A DNA stretch of 64,000 bases from Idiomarina xiamenensis 10-D-4 (GCF_000299895.1 NZ_AMRG01000012.1:1-64000), one strand, 5' to 3'. Shown: positions 17,727 to 26,442, counted from the stretch's first letter. Notes: generated from the sequence alone by a model not told the origin. Translations and numbers: made by a program.

Positions 17727-17755
17727 ATGACAACGCCCGCATTTTTTACTATTAT
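17727..17755 (+). promoter_or_regulatory. sigma-70 promoter of tRNA-Arg
   Basis: ATGACA, 17 nt, TATTAT, then a GC-containing discriminator (CGACTGCCC) before the tRNA at 17768. Spacing and discriminator are typical of a stable-RNA promoter under stringent control. Confidence 0.6.
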
Positions 17756-17767
17756 CGACTGCCCTCA

Positions 17768-17844
17768 GCCCCCGTAGCTCAGCTGGATAGAGCAGCCCCC
17801 TCCTAAGGGGCAGGTCGCAGGTTCGACTCCTGCCGGGGGCGCCA
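17768..17844 (+). tRNA. tRNA-Arg (anticodon CCT)
   Basis: The full cloverleaf can be drawn. The acceptor GCCCCCG pairs with CGGGGGC. The D-stem is GCTC/GAGC, the anticodon stem GCCCC/GGGGC with loop CTCCTAA (anticodon CCT), and the T-arm GCAGG-TTCGACT-CCTGC. The discriminator is G and CCA is encoded. It reads AGG codons. tRNA-Arg(CCT) is often an integration site, but no integrase or repeated tRNA end was seen downstream. Confidence 0.97.
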
Positions 17845-17884
17845 GTATTGAAACGCCAAACGGATAAGCGGGCAAGTTAGCGTG

Positions 17885-18637
17885 TTATAGAAAACGCTCG
17901 AAAATATTTCGAAGAAAATCGGAATGTAAGCCCTGCGCGATGATGCCAGTTGCCCAAGTATAAGCACGTTGCATCGGATAGCCACGGAATATCCAGCGCT
18001 TTCTGACATGATTGAAACGTTTTAAATAGGTTTCTTTACTGGGTGGCAACGACTGTTCTGAAAGTTTGCTCCAGGCTTTATAGACCCCAGAAATATCAGA
18101 GCGACGCATAAAGCGCTGCAGCCACTTAGGAAAACGTGCATAACTCATCGACGACTGGAAATCTATTATGTACGGCTTACCATCGGCACTACATAGAATG
18201 TTACCTAAATTACGTAGATCTAAATGCACAACGCCGCGGCGATGCATAGCACTGACCATTCGTTCTAACTCAGAAAAAAAAGCTTTAGGTAATGACGCTT
18301 GCTGGTTCACCAGGGTTCGTAACGACTCGCCATCAATATAATCATAAGCTAGCGCTACCGGCGACAAACGGCAAAAGCGCGCCGCCACACCAGACACCCC
18401 AGCTAGACGACTTAAACCTTTATACTCTTGATTAACCGATAAACGAGCAAAACTGCGGCGAACCCACCACGGACTATGCTGAAAGTCTTTGATAATGAGA
18501 TCGAACTGCTCATCGTGATAACGAAACACAATAGCATTAGCAAAACGACCTTTATGAACCACCGTCAGGTTCTCTGCACTGAACTGGTGCTGAGGAAACT
18601 GACTATTGAGTTGCTGCAATAATGTGGTTGTCGCCAT
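17885..18637 (-). CDS. WaaP/Kdo-type lipopolysaccharide core kinase-like protein
   Basis: The protein has a eukaryotic-like kinase fold of the lipopolysaccharide-kinase/RIO group, 250 aa. The P-loop region is degenerate. A candidate ATP Lys sits in LIIKDF (about residue 50), the catalytic loop is HRRGVVHLDLRNLGNIL (Asp at about 140), and the metal-binding Asp is in PYIIDFQSS. There is no signal peptide or clear membrane segment, as in WaaP/KdkA enzymes that phosphorylate heptose or Kdo of the inner core. It neighbours lipid A and DAG enzymes on the same strand, which supports an envelope role. The exact substrate cannot be told from sequence. It is separated from the MarR gene by 76 nt. Confidence 0.72.
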   Translation of the reverse strand: MATTTLLQQLNSQFPQHQFSAENLTVVHKGRFANAIVFRYHDEQFDLIIKDFQHSPWWVRRSFARLSVNQEYKGLSRLAGVSGVAARFCRLSPVALAYDYIDGESLRTLVNQQASLPKAFFSELERMVSAMHRRGVVHLDLRNLGNILCSADGKPYIIDFQSSMSYARFPKWLQRFMRRSDISGVYKAWSKLSEQSLPPSKETYLKRFNHVRKRWIFRGYPMQRAYTWATGIIAQGLHSDFLRNIFERFL

Positions 18638-18713
18638 GATAAACCAATGCCTGCCAATAAGTGCCTAGGCAACTATATTAGCAAACTTGGCTTCCTGTCG
18701 GCAATCACCGCAC

Positions 18714-19175
18714 CTATTTTAAGTTATGAATAGCGCGGAATAATAGCTCTACAAACTGTTGTTGCTCGGTCTCGGTAAAGCCCGTCAGCGCTTGCTGATA
18801 AATCTGATTAACCATAGGTAAGATTTCTGGGTGAAGCTGTCGCCCTTTTGCGGTCAGATAAAGCAGAGTTGAGCGTCTATCTTGCACCGACTGCTGCTTG
18901 GTAACTAAGCCTTTGTCTTCAAGTCGAGAAAGTAATCGACTCATTGCTCCGCGATCATAAACCATGTGGTCACACAGTTCGGCCAAGGTTTTCACCTTGC
19001 CTCGCGCTAGCAGCACCACCACAATATACTGTGCAGCGGTTAAATCCATTGGTGCTAAAGCCGCATCAAGATGGCTTACCAAGCTCGAACGCAAATATGA
19101 AACTAAACGCCCTAAGTCTTGAACGGCATCGAGATCTTCAATACGACATTGCTGAAGTGTGGCAGCTTCTTTCAT
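18714..19175 (-). CDS. MarR-family transcriptional regulator
   Basis: The 153-residue winged-helix repressor has the MarR core: LTAAQYIVVVLLARGKVKTLAELCDHMVYDRGAMSRLLSRLEDKGLVTKQQSVQDRRSTLLYLTAKG. The recognition helix and the DRRS wing are intact. The ligand is unknown. It lies between the LPS-type kinase and dgkA on the same strand, so it may regulate one of these or itself. No clear palindrome was recognised in the short upstream gap. Confidence 0.92.
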   Translation of the reverse strand: MKEAATLQQCRIEDLDAVQDLGRLVSYLRSSLVSHLDAALAPMDLTAAQYIVVVLLARGKVKTLAELCDHMVYDRGAMSRLLSRLEDKGLVTKQQSVQDRRSTLLYLTAKGRQLHPEILPMVNQIYQQALTGFTETEQQQFVELLFRAIHNLK

Positions 19176-19250
19176 AATTCCTCATACATCAACTAACTCA
19201 TTCAATTGTGTAGGTTTCACTGTAGCGTCGGTAAAAGCTTAACAATAGCA

Positions 19251-19634
19251 TTACACAATAAAATTTTGATAAAGCACAGCTAGCCAGACTAAGCAAAGAA
19301 TAAGAATAGTGATAAAAACGCCAGCAGAGGCTAGATCTTTTGCCAAACCGGAGAGCTGGTGGAGCTCTAAACCAATGCGGTCAATCGCTGCCTCAATCGC
19401 CGTGTTAGTGATTTCGGCAAACATAACAAGCAAAGTCGCACAAATAATAGCAAGCTGTTCATACAAGCTAAACCCCAGCAATGACACGATTACGACCGTA
19501 ACAACGAGCAGCAACAACTCTTGTCTAAACGCCGATTCGTGCGATATCAGCCAACGTAACGCGCGAAACGAGTGGCCCATGGCACGCGCTAGGCGGATAA
19601 ATCCTTTCGGTTTATTTAAGTTATCAAACTGCAT
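19251..19634 (-). CDS. dgkA: diacylglycerol kinase DgkA
   Basis: DgkA phosphorylates diacylglycerol to phosphatidic acid in the inner membrane, recycling lipid released by head-group transferases. The 127-residue product has an N-terminal amphipathic region (GFIRLARAMGHSFRALRWLISHESAFRQE) and three membrane segments. It also has the signature VMFAEITNTAIEAAIDRIGLE and AKDLASAGVFI, which contains the catalytic Glu/Asn cluster. It lies 39 nt downstream of eptA with no terminator between, so the two are probably one operon. eptA-dgkA pairs are known for mobile mcr genes such as mcr-3; here the pair appears chromosomal. Confidence 0.95.
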   Translation of the reverse strand: MQFDNLNKPKGFIRLARAMGHSFRALRWLISHESAFRQELLLLVVTVVIVSLLGFSLYEQLAIICATLLVMFAEITNTAIEAAIDRIGLELHQLSGLAKDLASAGVFITILILCLVWLAVLYQNFIV

Positions 19635-19673
19635 GCTAGTCTCCGTGACATCAAGTACGTCATTAAGGCGCTG

Positions 19674-21302
19674 TTAAGCTTGCTGACAGACGCCTAAAAA
19701 ATCTTGTTCAGGTTGGTAGGTACGGCTTTTCACACCAGTCATACCCAGCAACGTATCATACAAATTATCGTGTGATAGTGGCCGTGCTAGCTGTTTATCA
19801 ATGCACTCACTATAGGCGCTATTCGTTAATTGTTTACTCCAATAGATCAAGGGCACATGAGTTTGTTGTGACGGCGCCAACTGATAAGGAAAGCCGTGTA
19901 GATATAAACCATTTTCACCCAACGATTCGCCATGATCAGAAAGGTAGAGCAGATTAACTTGCTGACGTTCGCTTTGCTGTAACAGTTCGATGATTTTACT
20001 CAGCACGTAATCGGTATAGACCAAGGTATTGTCGTAACTGTTCAGCAGTTGTTGTGCGGAACAGTTTTGAATGTCGCTACGCGGACAGTCAGGCATAAAT
20101 TGCTGTTGCGCCTGCGGATAACGCCGATAATAAGTGGGTCCGTGGGAGCCGATTAAATGCAGTACAATTAACTGCGGTTGGTTAGCATCGGCACGACTTA
20201 ACTGTTCACTTAGCGGTTTAAGCAGCACTTCGTCAAAACAAAACTCTCCGTCACATAGCGCTTGTTTTGCATCGGTATCGATGGTCATTTGCGCGACACG
20301 CTCACAAACACCTTTGCAGCTGCTATTGTTATCAAGCCACAGCACTTCGACGCCGGCTCGATGAATAATGTCTAAAACATTTTCTTGGCTCTGGGCAACG
20401 CGCGCGTTGTAGTCATCGTGCTTGAGTCGCGAGAACATGCACGGCACCGAGACAGCCGTGGCCGTACCGCAAGCACTCACCTGACTAAAATATTTAACCC
20501 CCAAAACACTGGTATAAGGATTAGTTACGCGACCATAACCACCCAAGGAGAAGTTCTCGGCACGAGCCGTTTCGCCCACTACTAAGACGGTCAAACGGTT
20601 ATTGTTCGGATTGATTAACTGCGGCTGTCTATCCAATAACTTAAATGGCAGGGGAGGATAGAAGTATTGATCGCGCAGTTGCTTAAAGGCCGAAATATAA
20701 AACGAAAAAGGCGTAATATAGCGAGTTAACTCACGGTGATTACGCCCAGTTGCCGCATAGTTTTGATAAAAACTAGCGGCAATGGCAACGATAACGACCG
20801 CCATTCCAACGTTAATCACCACGAACTGCTTTACTCGCCGACGTAGCGGTTCTTTATGCTTATCACGAATCAACCACCAACCAGGCAAGACGCCGAATAA
20901 CAACACGAACACAACTAACGATAGGCTAAAGTACGATGACGCCTCACCACTATTAGTTTCAAAAATATTTTGCAGCATGTTTTTATCAAACATAACGCCG
21001 TAATTGACACTGGCATACAGCAGAACACTGGACAGTACGACACTGACGAAAATCACCGGACGGATAAATATAACTAACGACAACCAACTCAATAACAACG
21101 CACTGAAAGCAAATAATAGTAACGGAACAGTTAACAGAAAAAGCACACTTTTTGCGCCTTGAACATCCACGACGGAATAGACTTTCATCAAAAAGAACGC
21201 GTTGCTAACCAGCGTTAAATATAAGGTCGCAAACAGTAATCGTTGTGAGTATGTTTGTGGTGTTTTAATCTTGCTCAACAAGCGAAAAAATAAGTGCTTC
21301 AT
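19674..21302 (-). CDS. eptA: EptA-type lipid A phosphoethanolamine transferase
   Basis: The enzyme transfers phosphoethanolamine from PE to lipid A, leaving diacylglycerol, at the outer face of the inner membrane. The 542-residue protein has five N-terminal membrane segments (about residues 20-185) and a periplasmic sulfatase-fold domain (about 235-540). Metal ligand Glu244 is in VVGETARAEN, and nucleophile Thr280 is in SACGTATAVSVPCMFSR, aligned with Thr285 of MCR-1. YLSDHGESLGENGLYLHG carries the Asp/His metal ligands. Length matches the family. A PmrA-type box is found 47 nt upstream. This class of enzyme lowers affinity for cationic peptides such as polymyxin. Confidence 0.92.
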   Translation of the reverse strand: MKHLFFRLLSKIKTPQTYSQRLLFATLYLTLVSNAFFLMKVYSVVDVQGAKSVLFLLTVPLLLFAFSALLLSWLSLVIFIRPVIFVSVVLSSVLLYASVNYGVMFDKNMLQNIFETNSGEASSYFSLSLVVFVLLFGVLPGWWLIRDKHKEPLRRRVKQFVVINVGMAVVIVAIAASFYQNYAATGRNHRELTRYITPFSFYISAFKQLRDQYFYPPLPFKLLDRQPQLINPNNNRLTVLVVGETARAENFSLGGYGRVTNPYTSVLGVKYFSQVSACGTATAVSVPCMFSRLKHDDYNARVAQSQENVLDIIHRAGVEVLWLDNNSSCKGVCERVAQMTIDTDAKQALCDGEFCFDEVLLKPLSEQLSRADANQPQLIVLHLIGSHGPTYYRRYPQAQQQFMPDCPRSDIQNCSAQQLLNSYDNTLVYTDYVLSKIIELLQQSERQQVNLLYLSDHGESLGENGLYLHGFPYQLAPSQQTHVPLIYWSKQLTNSAYSECIDKQLARPLSHDNLYDTLLGMTGVKSRTYQPEQDFLGVCQQA

Positions 21303-21348
21303 AACGCCTCGACAAATAACAAAGTCGAGGCCAGATTACTATTCAAGT

Positions 21349-21365
21349 CTTAGGATCAGCTTAAG
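21349..21365 (-). promoter_or_regulatory. PmrA-type box upstream of eptA
   Basis: The plus strand reads CTTAGG-ATCAG-CTTAAG, two half-sites separated by 5 nt as in the PmrA consensus (YTTAAK-N5-YTTAAK). It lies between the LtaS-like stop and eptA, 47 nt from the eptA ATG. Matching boxes occur in the divergent region at 23399-23474. Confidence 0.68.
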
Positions 21366-21384
21366 TTAAACTGAAAATTATCAT

Positions 21385-23352
21385 TTATTGCGCAACTAAG
21401 TGATAACGCTGTTGTTGATAAGCTAAAACGCTAAATAACGCATGCGCTAAGGCTTTCTGTGCTAACTGTTGGCGCACCTCTGTGATGGCGCTATCGGCAG
21501 ATAACGGGGTTTGGACGCGTGCCGTTTTATCATACTGCCAATAGCTGACCTTATCGCCGGGTTGCAAAATCGCGACCCGGTCATTTTCGATATAGGCATA
21601 ATTATCGTAATACTGCATCATGGCTCGCTCATTCGGATACTGTTTGGTTAGATCGCGGCCAACCATCGGCGTGGCGGCCTCTATGCCCATCAGCGATAAC
21701 AATGTTACCGGCAGATCAATTTGGCTACTCAGCCGTGCATCACGTCGCGGAGCAATATCGGCATTGAGTATCAGCGCCGGAATATGAAATGACTTGATTG
21801 GCACCGGCTCAGATCCGTAAACGCGAACGTCGTGGTCGGCTACCACCAGGAAAATAGTGTTTTTCCAATAATCGCTCTGTTGTGCAGTGCTGATAAATTT
21901 ACCTAGCGCAAAGTCGGCATAACTGATCGCTAAATCTCGGGCCGCATTATCGGTCTGATAGCCATCAGGCAGGCGCACTTTATCGACAGGAATATCAAAT
22001 GGATCGTGGTTACTAGAAGTAAAAATCAACGAAAAAAACGGTTGCTGACGTTGCGCCAGTTGATTTAGCTCCTGATCAGCTTGCATAAATAAGTCTTCAT
22101 CGCTAGCCCCCCAAGACGCAACAAACTGCGGTGATTTAATGTCGTTAGCGTCAACAATATCGTGAAAACCGTTGCCTAAAAAAAAGCTCTTCATATTGTC
22201 AAAATGGCTCTCACCACCGTAAATAAATTGCGTGCTATAACCCTCACGCTGCAGTAACTCCGCTAGCGTAAAAAACTGCTTTTGTGACTTAGACAACTTG
22301 ACGACCGAACGCGATGGCGATGGCAAATAACCGCTAATCACCGCCTCAATACCTCTTACCGAACGGGTGCCAGTGGCATATAAATTGTCAAACCCCCAAC
22401 CTTGCTGATAGAGCGCATCTAACGCCGGTGTAATACTGTCATGTTCAGCCTGCGGATTGAGTGCGCCAACAAAGCGAGCGCCTAAACTTTCTTCGAGCAC
22501 AATCACTAAGTTCTTTTTCGGGCCGCGATAATAAGGCGGGTTACTCGCCAACGTGGGCACATCATCATTGATAAATTGCTCACGAAAAGCTTGCTCACGT
22601 ACCGTCGCGATGACTTGCGCCTCAGGCAAATCGCCATAAAGCGCTTTTGCGCTACGCTCGTTAGTCATATTCTTAATGGCAAAGGCAACGCTATAAGGCG
22701 AATTCAGCGCCAGCGAGTTGACTAGCGCATCGTCAGAAAAATACACTAGCGCCGGGTTTAACGGCCGATGCTCTAAGGTCCCCCGAGCCAATCCGGCTAA
22801 GCCGATCAGCAAAACCAGCGCGACCGCCGTAGCAGTGGTACGCGACCCGACAGGCGCAACACTCGAGCGAGGCCAAAAACGTAGCAACAAGCAAAAACAA
22901 ATAACGCTTAACAACAGGCTCGATAAGGTCGTCAGTAAGTGTCCCGAGAGTAACATTGAGGTCACTTCCCGTGGATAAGTTAAGTACTCAATGAACAAAC
23001 GGTTGGGGCGTACGTCATATTGTTGAATGAAAGCCGGTGTCGCTAGCTCCATCAGCACCGCCAGCGTGACCACTAGCACCGCGTACGCTTTCACTAGATA
23101 TGCGACTAATCGTGCACAGCGTTGTGGTAGCAATCCTTGTAATAGCATCAGCAGTAACAGTGGCAGACTTAAATAAGCGCAGGTACTCAGATCGATACGG
23201 ACACCGCCGGCTACGATGCTGGCAAAATCATTAGCCGCTATACGCGGCATTAACCAGCCCATCAGCGCCAGCCGACTGACAAGGAAAACGCCGAATAGCG
23301 TAAGAAAAAATAAACCTAATGGACGGTAAAAGCGAAAGACTAAAAGACGCAT
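21385..23352 (-). CDS. LtaS/OpgB-type phosphoglycerol (or related) transferase
   Basis: A membrane-bound sulfatase-fold phosphotransferase of the LTA-synthase family, 655 aa. Five hydrophobic N-terminal segments (about residues 8-205) are followed by an extracytoplasmic domain. The metal-ligand Glu is in LVIVLEESLGARFV. The candidate nucleophile Thr is in ATGTRSVRGIEAVISGYLPSPSRSV. The conserved VADHDVRVYG supplies Asp/His ligands. In Gram-negative bacteria such proteins may add phosphoglycerol to periplasmic glucans (OpgB) or modify other envelope glycans; the acceptor is unknown here. It is upstream of eptA on the same strand and divergent from the two-component system, with a PmrA-type box 47 nt from its start. 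Confidence 0.85.
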   Translation of the reverse strand: MRLLVFRFYRPLGLFFLTLFGVFLVSRLALMGWLMPRIAANDFASIVAGGVRIDLSTCAYLSLPLLLLMLLQGLLPQRCARLVAYLVKAYAVLVVTLAVLMELATPAFIQQYDVRPNRLFIEYLTYPREVTSMLLSGHLLTTLSSLLLSVICFCLLLRFWPRSSVAPVGSRTTATAVALVLLIGLAGLARGTLEHRPLNPALVYFSDDALVNSLALNSPYSVAFAIKNMTNERSAKALYGDLPEAQVIATVREQAFREQFINDDVPTLASNPPYYRGPKKNLVIVLEESLGARFVGALNPQAEHDSITPALDALYQQGWGFDNLYATGTRSVRGIEAVISGYLPSPSRSVVKLSKSQKQFFTLAELLQREGYSTQFIYGGESHFDNMKSFFLGNGFHDIVDANDIKSPQFVASWGASDEDLFMQADQELNQLAQRQQPFFSLIFTSSNHDPFDIPVDKVRLPDGYQTDNAARDLAISYADFALGKFISTAQQSDYWKNTIFLVVADHDVRVYGSEPVPIKSFHIPALILNADIAPRRDARLSSQIDLPVTLLSLMGIEAATPMVGRDLTKQYPNERAMMQYYDNYAYIENDRVAILQPGDKVSYWQYDKTARVQTPLSADSAITEVRQQLAQKALAHALFSVLAYQQQRYHLVAQ

Positions 23353-23398
23353 AACCCCAGATCCGTCAAAAAAATTTTTTCAACGCTAGCGTCTGAAA

Positions 23399-23415
23399 CT
23401 TAAGGTTAACTTAGG
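23399..23415. promoter_or_regulatory. PmrA-type box 1 between LtaS-like gene and regulator
   Basis: CTTAAG-GTTAA-CTTAGG, a near-perfect direct repeat with 5-nt spacing. It is 47 nt from the LtaS-like ATG, the same distance as the eptA box from its ATG. Confidence 0.68.
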
Positions 23416-23457
23416 GAAAACTGAATAACGGCGTAATGTCATCTATATTCAGTCAAT

Positions 23458-23474
23458 CTAAAGCAAATCTTAAG
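23458..23474. promoter_or_regulatory. PmrA-type box 2, proximal to the response regulator
   Basis: CTAAAG-CAAAT-CTTAAG, a second repeat with 5-nt spacing, 65 nt before the response-regulator ATG. It suggests autoregulation of the two-component operon. Confidence 0.62.
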
Positions 23475-23538
23475 TTTCATTAGGTAGGCTATGCTGGATG
23501 TAAAAGTAATGGCTGTTAAAGGATTCGAAAATTAACTC

Positions 23539-24216
23539 ATGAATGTGTTGCTAATAGAAGACTCGGCATCATTACGTCGTAGTTTGTCGGTGGGATTGAA
23601 TAACCTAGGCTTCACCGTCGACGATACGGGTGACGGCTCACAAGGATTGAGCATGGCGCTGATGGGTGATTATGACGTTATCGTGCTTGATTTAATGTTA
23701 CCGAATCTAGACGGACTCACCTTATTAAAAACATTACGCCGAGAAAACAAGGATACGAGAGTATTAATTTTATCGGCGAAATCTCAGCCAGAAGAACGCG
23801 TGCAAGGTCTGTTATCTGGCGCAGATGACTATATGAGTAAACCATTTTCTTTTGATGAACTGCATGCGCGTTTACTCTGTTTAAGCCGTCGCGGTACGTT
23901 AAAGTTAACTAGCGATGTAGTTTATTACGATAATTTCGCCCTAGACTTGCAACTCAAAACGTTCAACGCCAACAATCGTCAGATAGAACTAACCCCTAAC
24001 GAATATAAAATCATCGAGTGCCTATTTACACACCAAAATAAAGTGATTACGCCGGAAAAACTCAGTACCTATATTAGCGGCAACTACGACAGCATATCGA
24101 AAAATGCTATCGAAGCGCACTTATCGGCTGCCCGAAAAAAAGTCAAAAAGCTGGGCTTCGAGCTGCCGATTAAAACTAAACGCGGTTTTGGTTACTGGAT
24201 TGAGAGCCGTACATGA
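23539..24216 (+). CDS. OmpR/PhoB-family response regulator (PmrA/QseB-like)
   Basis: The 225-residue regulator has a receiver domain (residues 1 to about 115) with the acidic pair Glu7/Asp8, phospho-acceptor Asp51 (VIVLDLMLPNLDGL) and MSKPFSFDEL. The winged-helix DNA-binding domain (about 130-225) has LTPNEYKIIECLFTHQNKVITPEKL and a C-terminal TKRGFGYWIES. Its stop overlaps the kinase start by 4 nt. Boxes of the PmrA type flank it and occur before eptA, so it probably controls the envelope genes. Whether it is a true PmrA orthologue or a QseB-like relative is not resolvable here. Confidence 0.94.
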   Translation: MNVLLIEDSASLRRSLSVGLNNLGFTVDDTGDGSQGLSMALMGDYDVIVLDLMLPNLDGLTLLKTLRRENKDTRVLILSAKSQPEERVQGLLSGADDYMSKPFSFDELHARLLCLSRRGTLKLTSDVVYYDNFALDLQLKTFNANNRQIELTPNEYKIIECLFTHQNKVITPEKLSTYISGNYDSISKNAIEAHLSAARKKVKKLGFELPIKTKRGFGYWIESRT

Positions 24217-25607
24217 AGTCGATTCAAGGACGCTTAGTTCGCATACTGTCATATACCATTACGGCGGTTGTCGTCTTTATTTTGTTAACCGTTGATATTG
24301 CCGTCGACTCGTGGATAGACAGTCAATTCAATCGAGCCATGAAAAGTAAAGCGCGTATGCTGATGACACTAGTGGAAGACAATTCTGATGGTGTAAAGCT
24401 AGATTTTTCAGACAAATTCATGCCCGAGTTTGAGGGAAAAACCGAACCGGAATATTTCCAATTTTGGCTTAACGGTGAGCTCTATAAGCGGTCGGACAGT
24501 TTAGACTTATTCTCGGTCAAACAGCTGCCCTACCAAGACGTTGAATTGGATCAGTTTGTCATCCTAGAACACAAATTACCCGGCGGTCAGGATGGCCGCA
24601 TTTTGTATACCAAGTTTGTGCCTGAGCGCGGCTCGGCATTAAACTCATCCCATCAGCACGCCGAGCAAACGTTAGTGGTCGCCTACGCTACCTCCGCCGA
24701 AGGACTGAACTTTATCCTTTGGCTGATCGATATTGCGTCGATCGTAACGGTCATTTCAGTGATTGTATTTATCCGTATTTTTGTGCGTAAGTCGGTCAGT
24801 TCGGGTTTATCGCCACTTAACCGTCTGAATGAACAGATTCAACGCCTGAGTCTGGCCAACAATAGTGCTCCGGTCACGCTAGATGAGCCGATAGCCGAGT
24901 TATTGCCCATCAAAGACAGTTTGAATCGTTTTATCGAAGAAAACCGACGACTTTATCAACGCGAAAAACGCTTAACCTCAGACATTTCGCATGAATTGAA
25001 AACGCCCATCACCGAGTTAATTAATTTGGCTGAAGTGGTCCTGCGTTTTCCCGACAAAAACACCTTAGCTGATGATCTAGCCCCCGAGGTCTTACGCATC
25101 AGTAATCGCTTGCGCCACATTGTGGCGAATGTCATGCTGCTACATAAATATGATAACGTTGCACTGCCACAAGATGACTCTGTAGCACTCGCGCAACTGC
25201 TATCTCAACTCGTCACTAACACACAGCATGCGACGCGTTTTGAGCTGCAACTCGACGACTCACAGCAAGTTCGTCGAACAAACCAATTTGCGTTAGAAAC
25301 GATACTGACTAACTTACTAAACAATGCGTTAGTACACGGTAACGATAGCCGCCCGATTGTGATCAAAACCACCACCAATGTTGCTGGGAAAGCCGAAATC
25401 AGCGTTAGCAACGTCATCGACGAACCGTTGAGTGCGGTAGAATTGGCGCAGTTATTCGAGCCGCTTTGGCAAAAAGATGCTGCTCGTACCTCAAGTGAAA
25501 ACTATGGCTTAGGATTAGCCATCGCCATGACCTTTGCTAACGCTATCGACGCGCAACTCAGCGTTACTCAGTCCCATCAGCATATACACTTCCGTTTGAG
25601 CTTATAG
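24213..25607 (+). CDS. sensor histidine kinase (PmrB/QseC-like)
   Basis: The 464-residue inner-membrane kinase has two membrane segments (about residues 8-32 and 165-190) around a periplasmic sensor of about 130 residues. That sensor is rich in acidic residues (DFSDKFMPEFEGKTEPEYF), as might suit metal or peptide sensing. HAMP-like and DHp regions follow, with phospho-acceptor His260 in SDISHELKTPITEL. The ATP domain has LTNLLNNALVHG (N box) and SENYGLGLAIA (G box). It overlaps the regulator gene by 4 nt. The signal is inferred from neighbours, not seen. Confidence 0.93.
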   Translation: MKSIQGRLVRILSYTITAVVVFILLTVDIAVDSWIDSQFNRAMKSKARMLMTLVEDNSDGVKLDFSDKFMPEFEGKTEPEYFQFWLNGELYKRSDSLDLFSVKQLPYQDVELDQFVILEHKLPGGQDGRILYTKFVPERGSALNSSHQHAEQTLVVAYATSAEGLNFILWLIDIASIVTVISVIVFIRIFVRKSVSSGLSPLNRLNEQIQRLSLANNSAPVTLDEPIAELLPIKDSLNRFIEENRRLYQREKRLTSDISHELKTPITELINLAEVVLRFPDKNTLADDLAPEVLRISNRLRHIVANVMLLHKYDNVALPQDDSVALAQLLSQLVTNTQHATRFELQLDDSQQVRRTNQFALETILTNLLNNALVHGNDSRPIVIKTTTNVAGKAEISVSNVIDEPLSAVELAQLFEPLWQKDAARTSSENYGLGLAIAMTFANAIDAQLSVTQSHQHIHFRLSL

Positions 25608-25662
25608 TCCGTGTGTCAGCGCGAAAGCGACAATATCCACCCACACTTTGCCCGAGGTTTTC

Positions 25663-26214
25663 ATGATGAATAATACGCTGATCGTTGTCAGCGGCGGCCC
25701 GGGTGCCGGTAAAACCACCCTGATCGAGGCTTTGGCAGCTAGCGGTTATGCAACCCAGCCAGAAATAGCACGTGCGCTGATAGAGCAACAACTGCAGCAA
25801 GAGGGTGACGCCCTGCCCTGGCGCAACCGCTTGGCTTTTCGCGACGCGATGCTGACTCAAGAGATTGCTCGCTATCAACAGCTCGACGGGCAAGCACTTT
25901 GTTTTATCGATCGCAGTGTTATCGACGTCGCAGCTTATAGCGCTTTAGTCAACTTACCCAACAGCCAGCAACTTATCCATGCCTGCCAGCATTACCGCTA
26001 CAACCCAACCGCTTTTCTACTGCCACCGTGGCGAGCCATCTATCAACAAGATCACGCCCGTAAACAAGATTTTGCTGAGGCCGAACGCACCTATCTACAG
26101 CTACAACAAAGCTATGCCGAGTATGGCTACCGCACCATCGCGGTGCCACCGGCACCGGTGGCGCGGCGCGTCGAATTTGTGTTAAGTCAGCTCAACCAAC
26201 TGACAGCTAGTTAA
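25663..26214 (+). CDS. P-loop AAA-type ATPase/kinase (AAA_28-like)
   Basis: A small cytoplasmic protein (183 aa from the ATG at 25663, which has GAGG 6 nt upstream; a TTG 15 nt earlier is rejected). The Walker A motif is GGPGAGKTTL at residues about 10-19. A Walker B-like Asp is in ALCFIDRSVIDVAAY, and LPPWRAIYQQDHARKQDFAEA resembles the lid region of AAA_28 ATPases and nucleotide kinases. The substrate is unknown. It lies 55 nt after the sensor kinase and could be transcribed with it. This family is common and mostly uncharacterised. Confidence 0.82.
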   Translation: MMNNTLIVVSGGPGAGKTTLIEALAASGYATQPEIARALIEQQLQQEGDALPWRNRLAFRDAMLTQEIARYQQLDGQALCFIDRSVIDVAAYSALVNLPNSQQLIHACQHYRYNPTAFLLPPWRAIYQQDHARKQDFAEAERTYLQLQQSYAEYGYRTIAVPPAPVARRVEFVLSQLNQLTAS

Positions 26215-26379
26215 AGCGATTCAAACCAAGGCTGAACATTTAAAAAGCTAGTGAGTTGCTGGTCGAATGCGCCAACGACGAGCTAATAAGACTTAGCCCC
26301 CTAACCATCAAGCATCACTTAACAGTGACTATGTAAACGCTAACTAGGCAAGCCCAGAACGGTCGTCTACCATAGGCAG

Positions 26380-26400
26380 TTGATAATGATTCCTATTTAA
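26380..26400 (+). promoter_or_regulatory. Fur box upstream of siderophore ABC operon
   Basis: GATAATGAT is a perfect left arm of the 19-bp Fur consensus; the right part is degenerate (about 12 of 19 in total). It lies about 45 nt before the substrate-binding protein ATG. The rest of the 228-nt gap 26215-26442 holds no gene. Confidence 0.6.
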
Positions 26401-26442
26401 GTGGCTAGCCTAGGCTGCTAGCCCGTGACCAGCGAGGTAGTT

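Noticed and set aside
17768-17844. tRNA-Arg(CCT) as a genomic-island attachment site
   Set aside because: No integrase, no repeated tRNA 3' end and no change in gene character were seen downstream.
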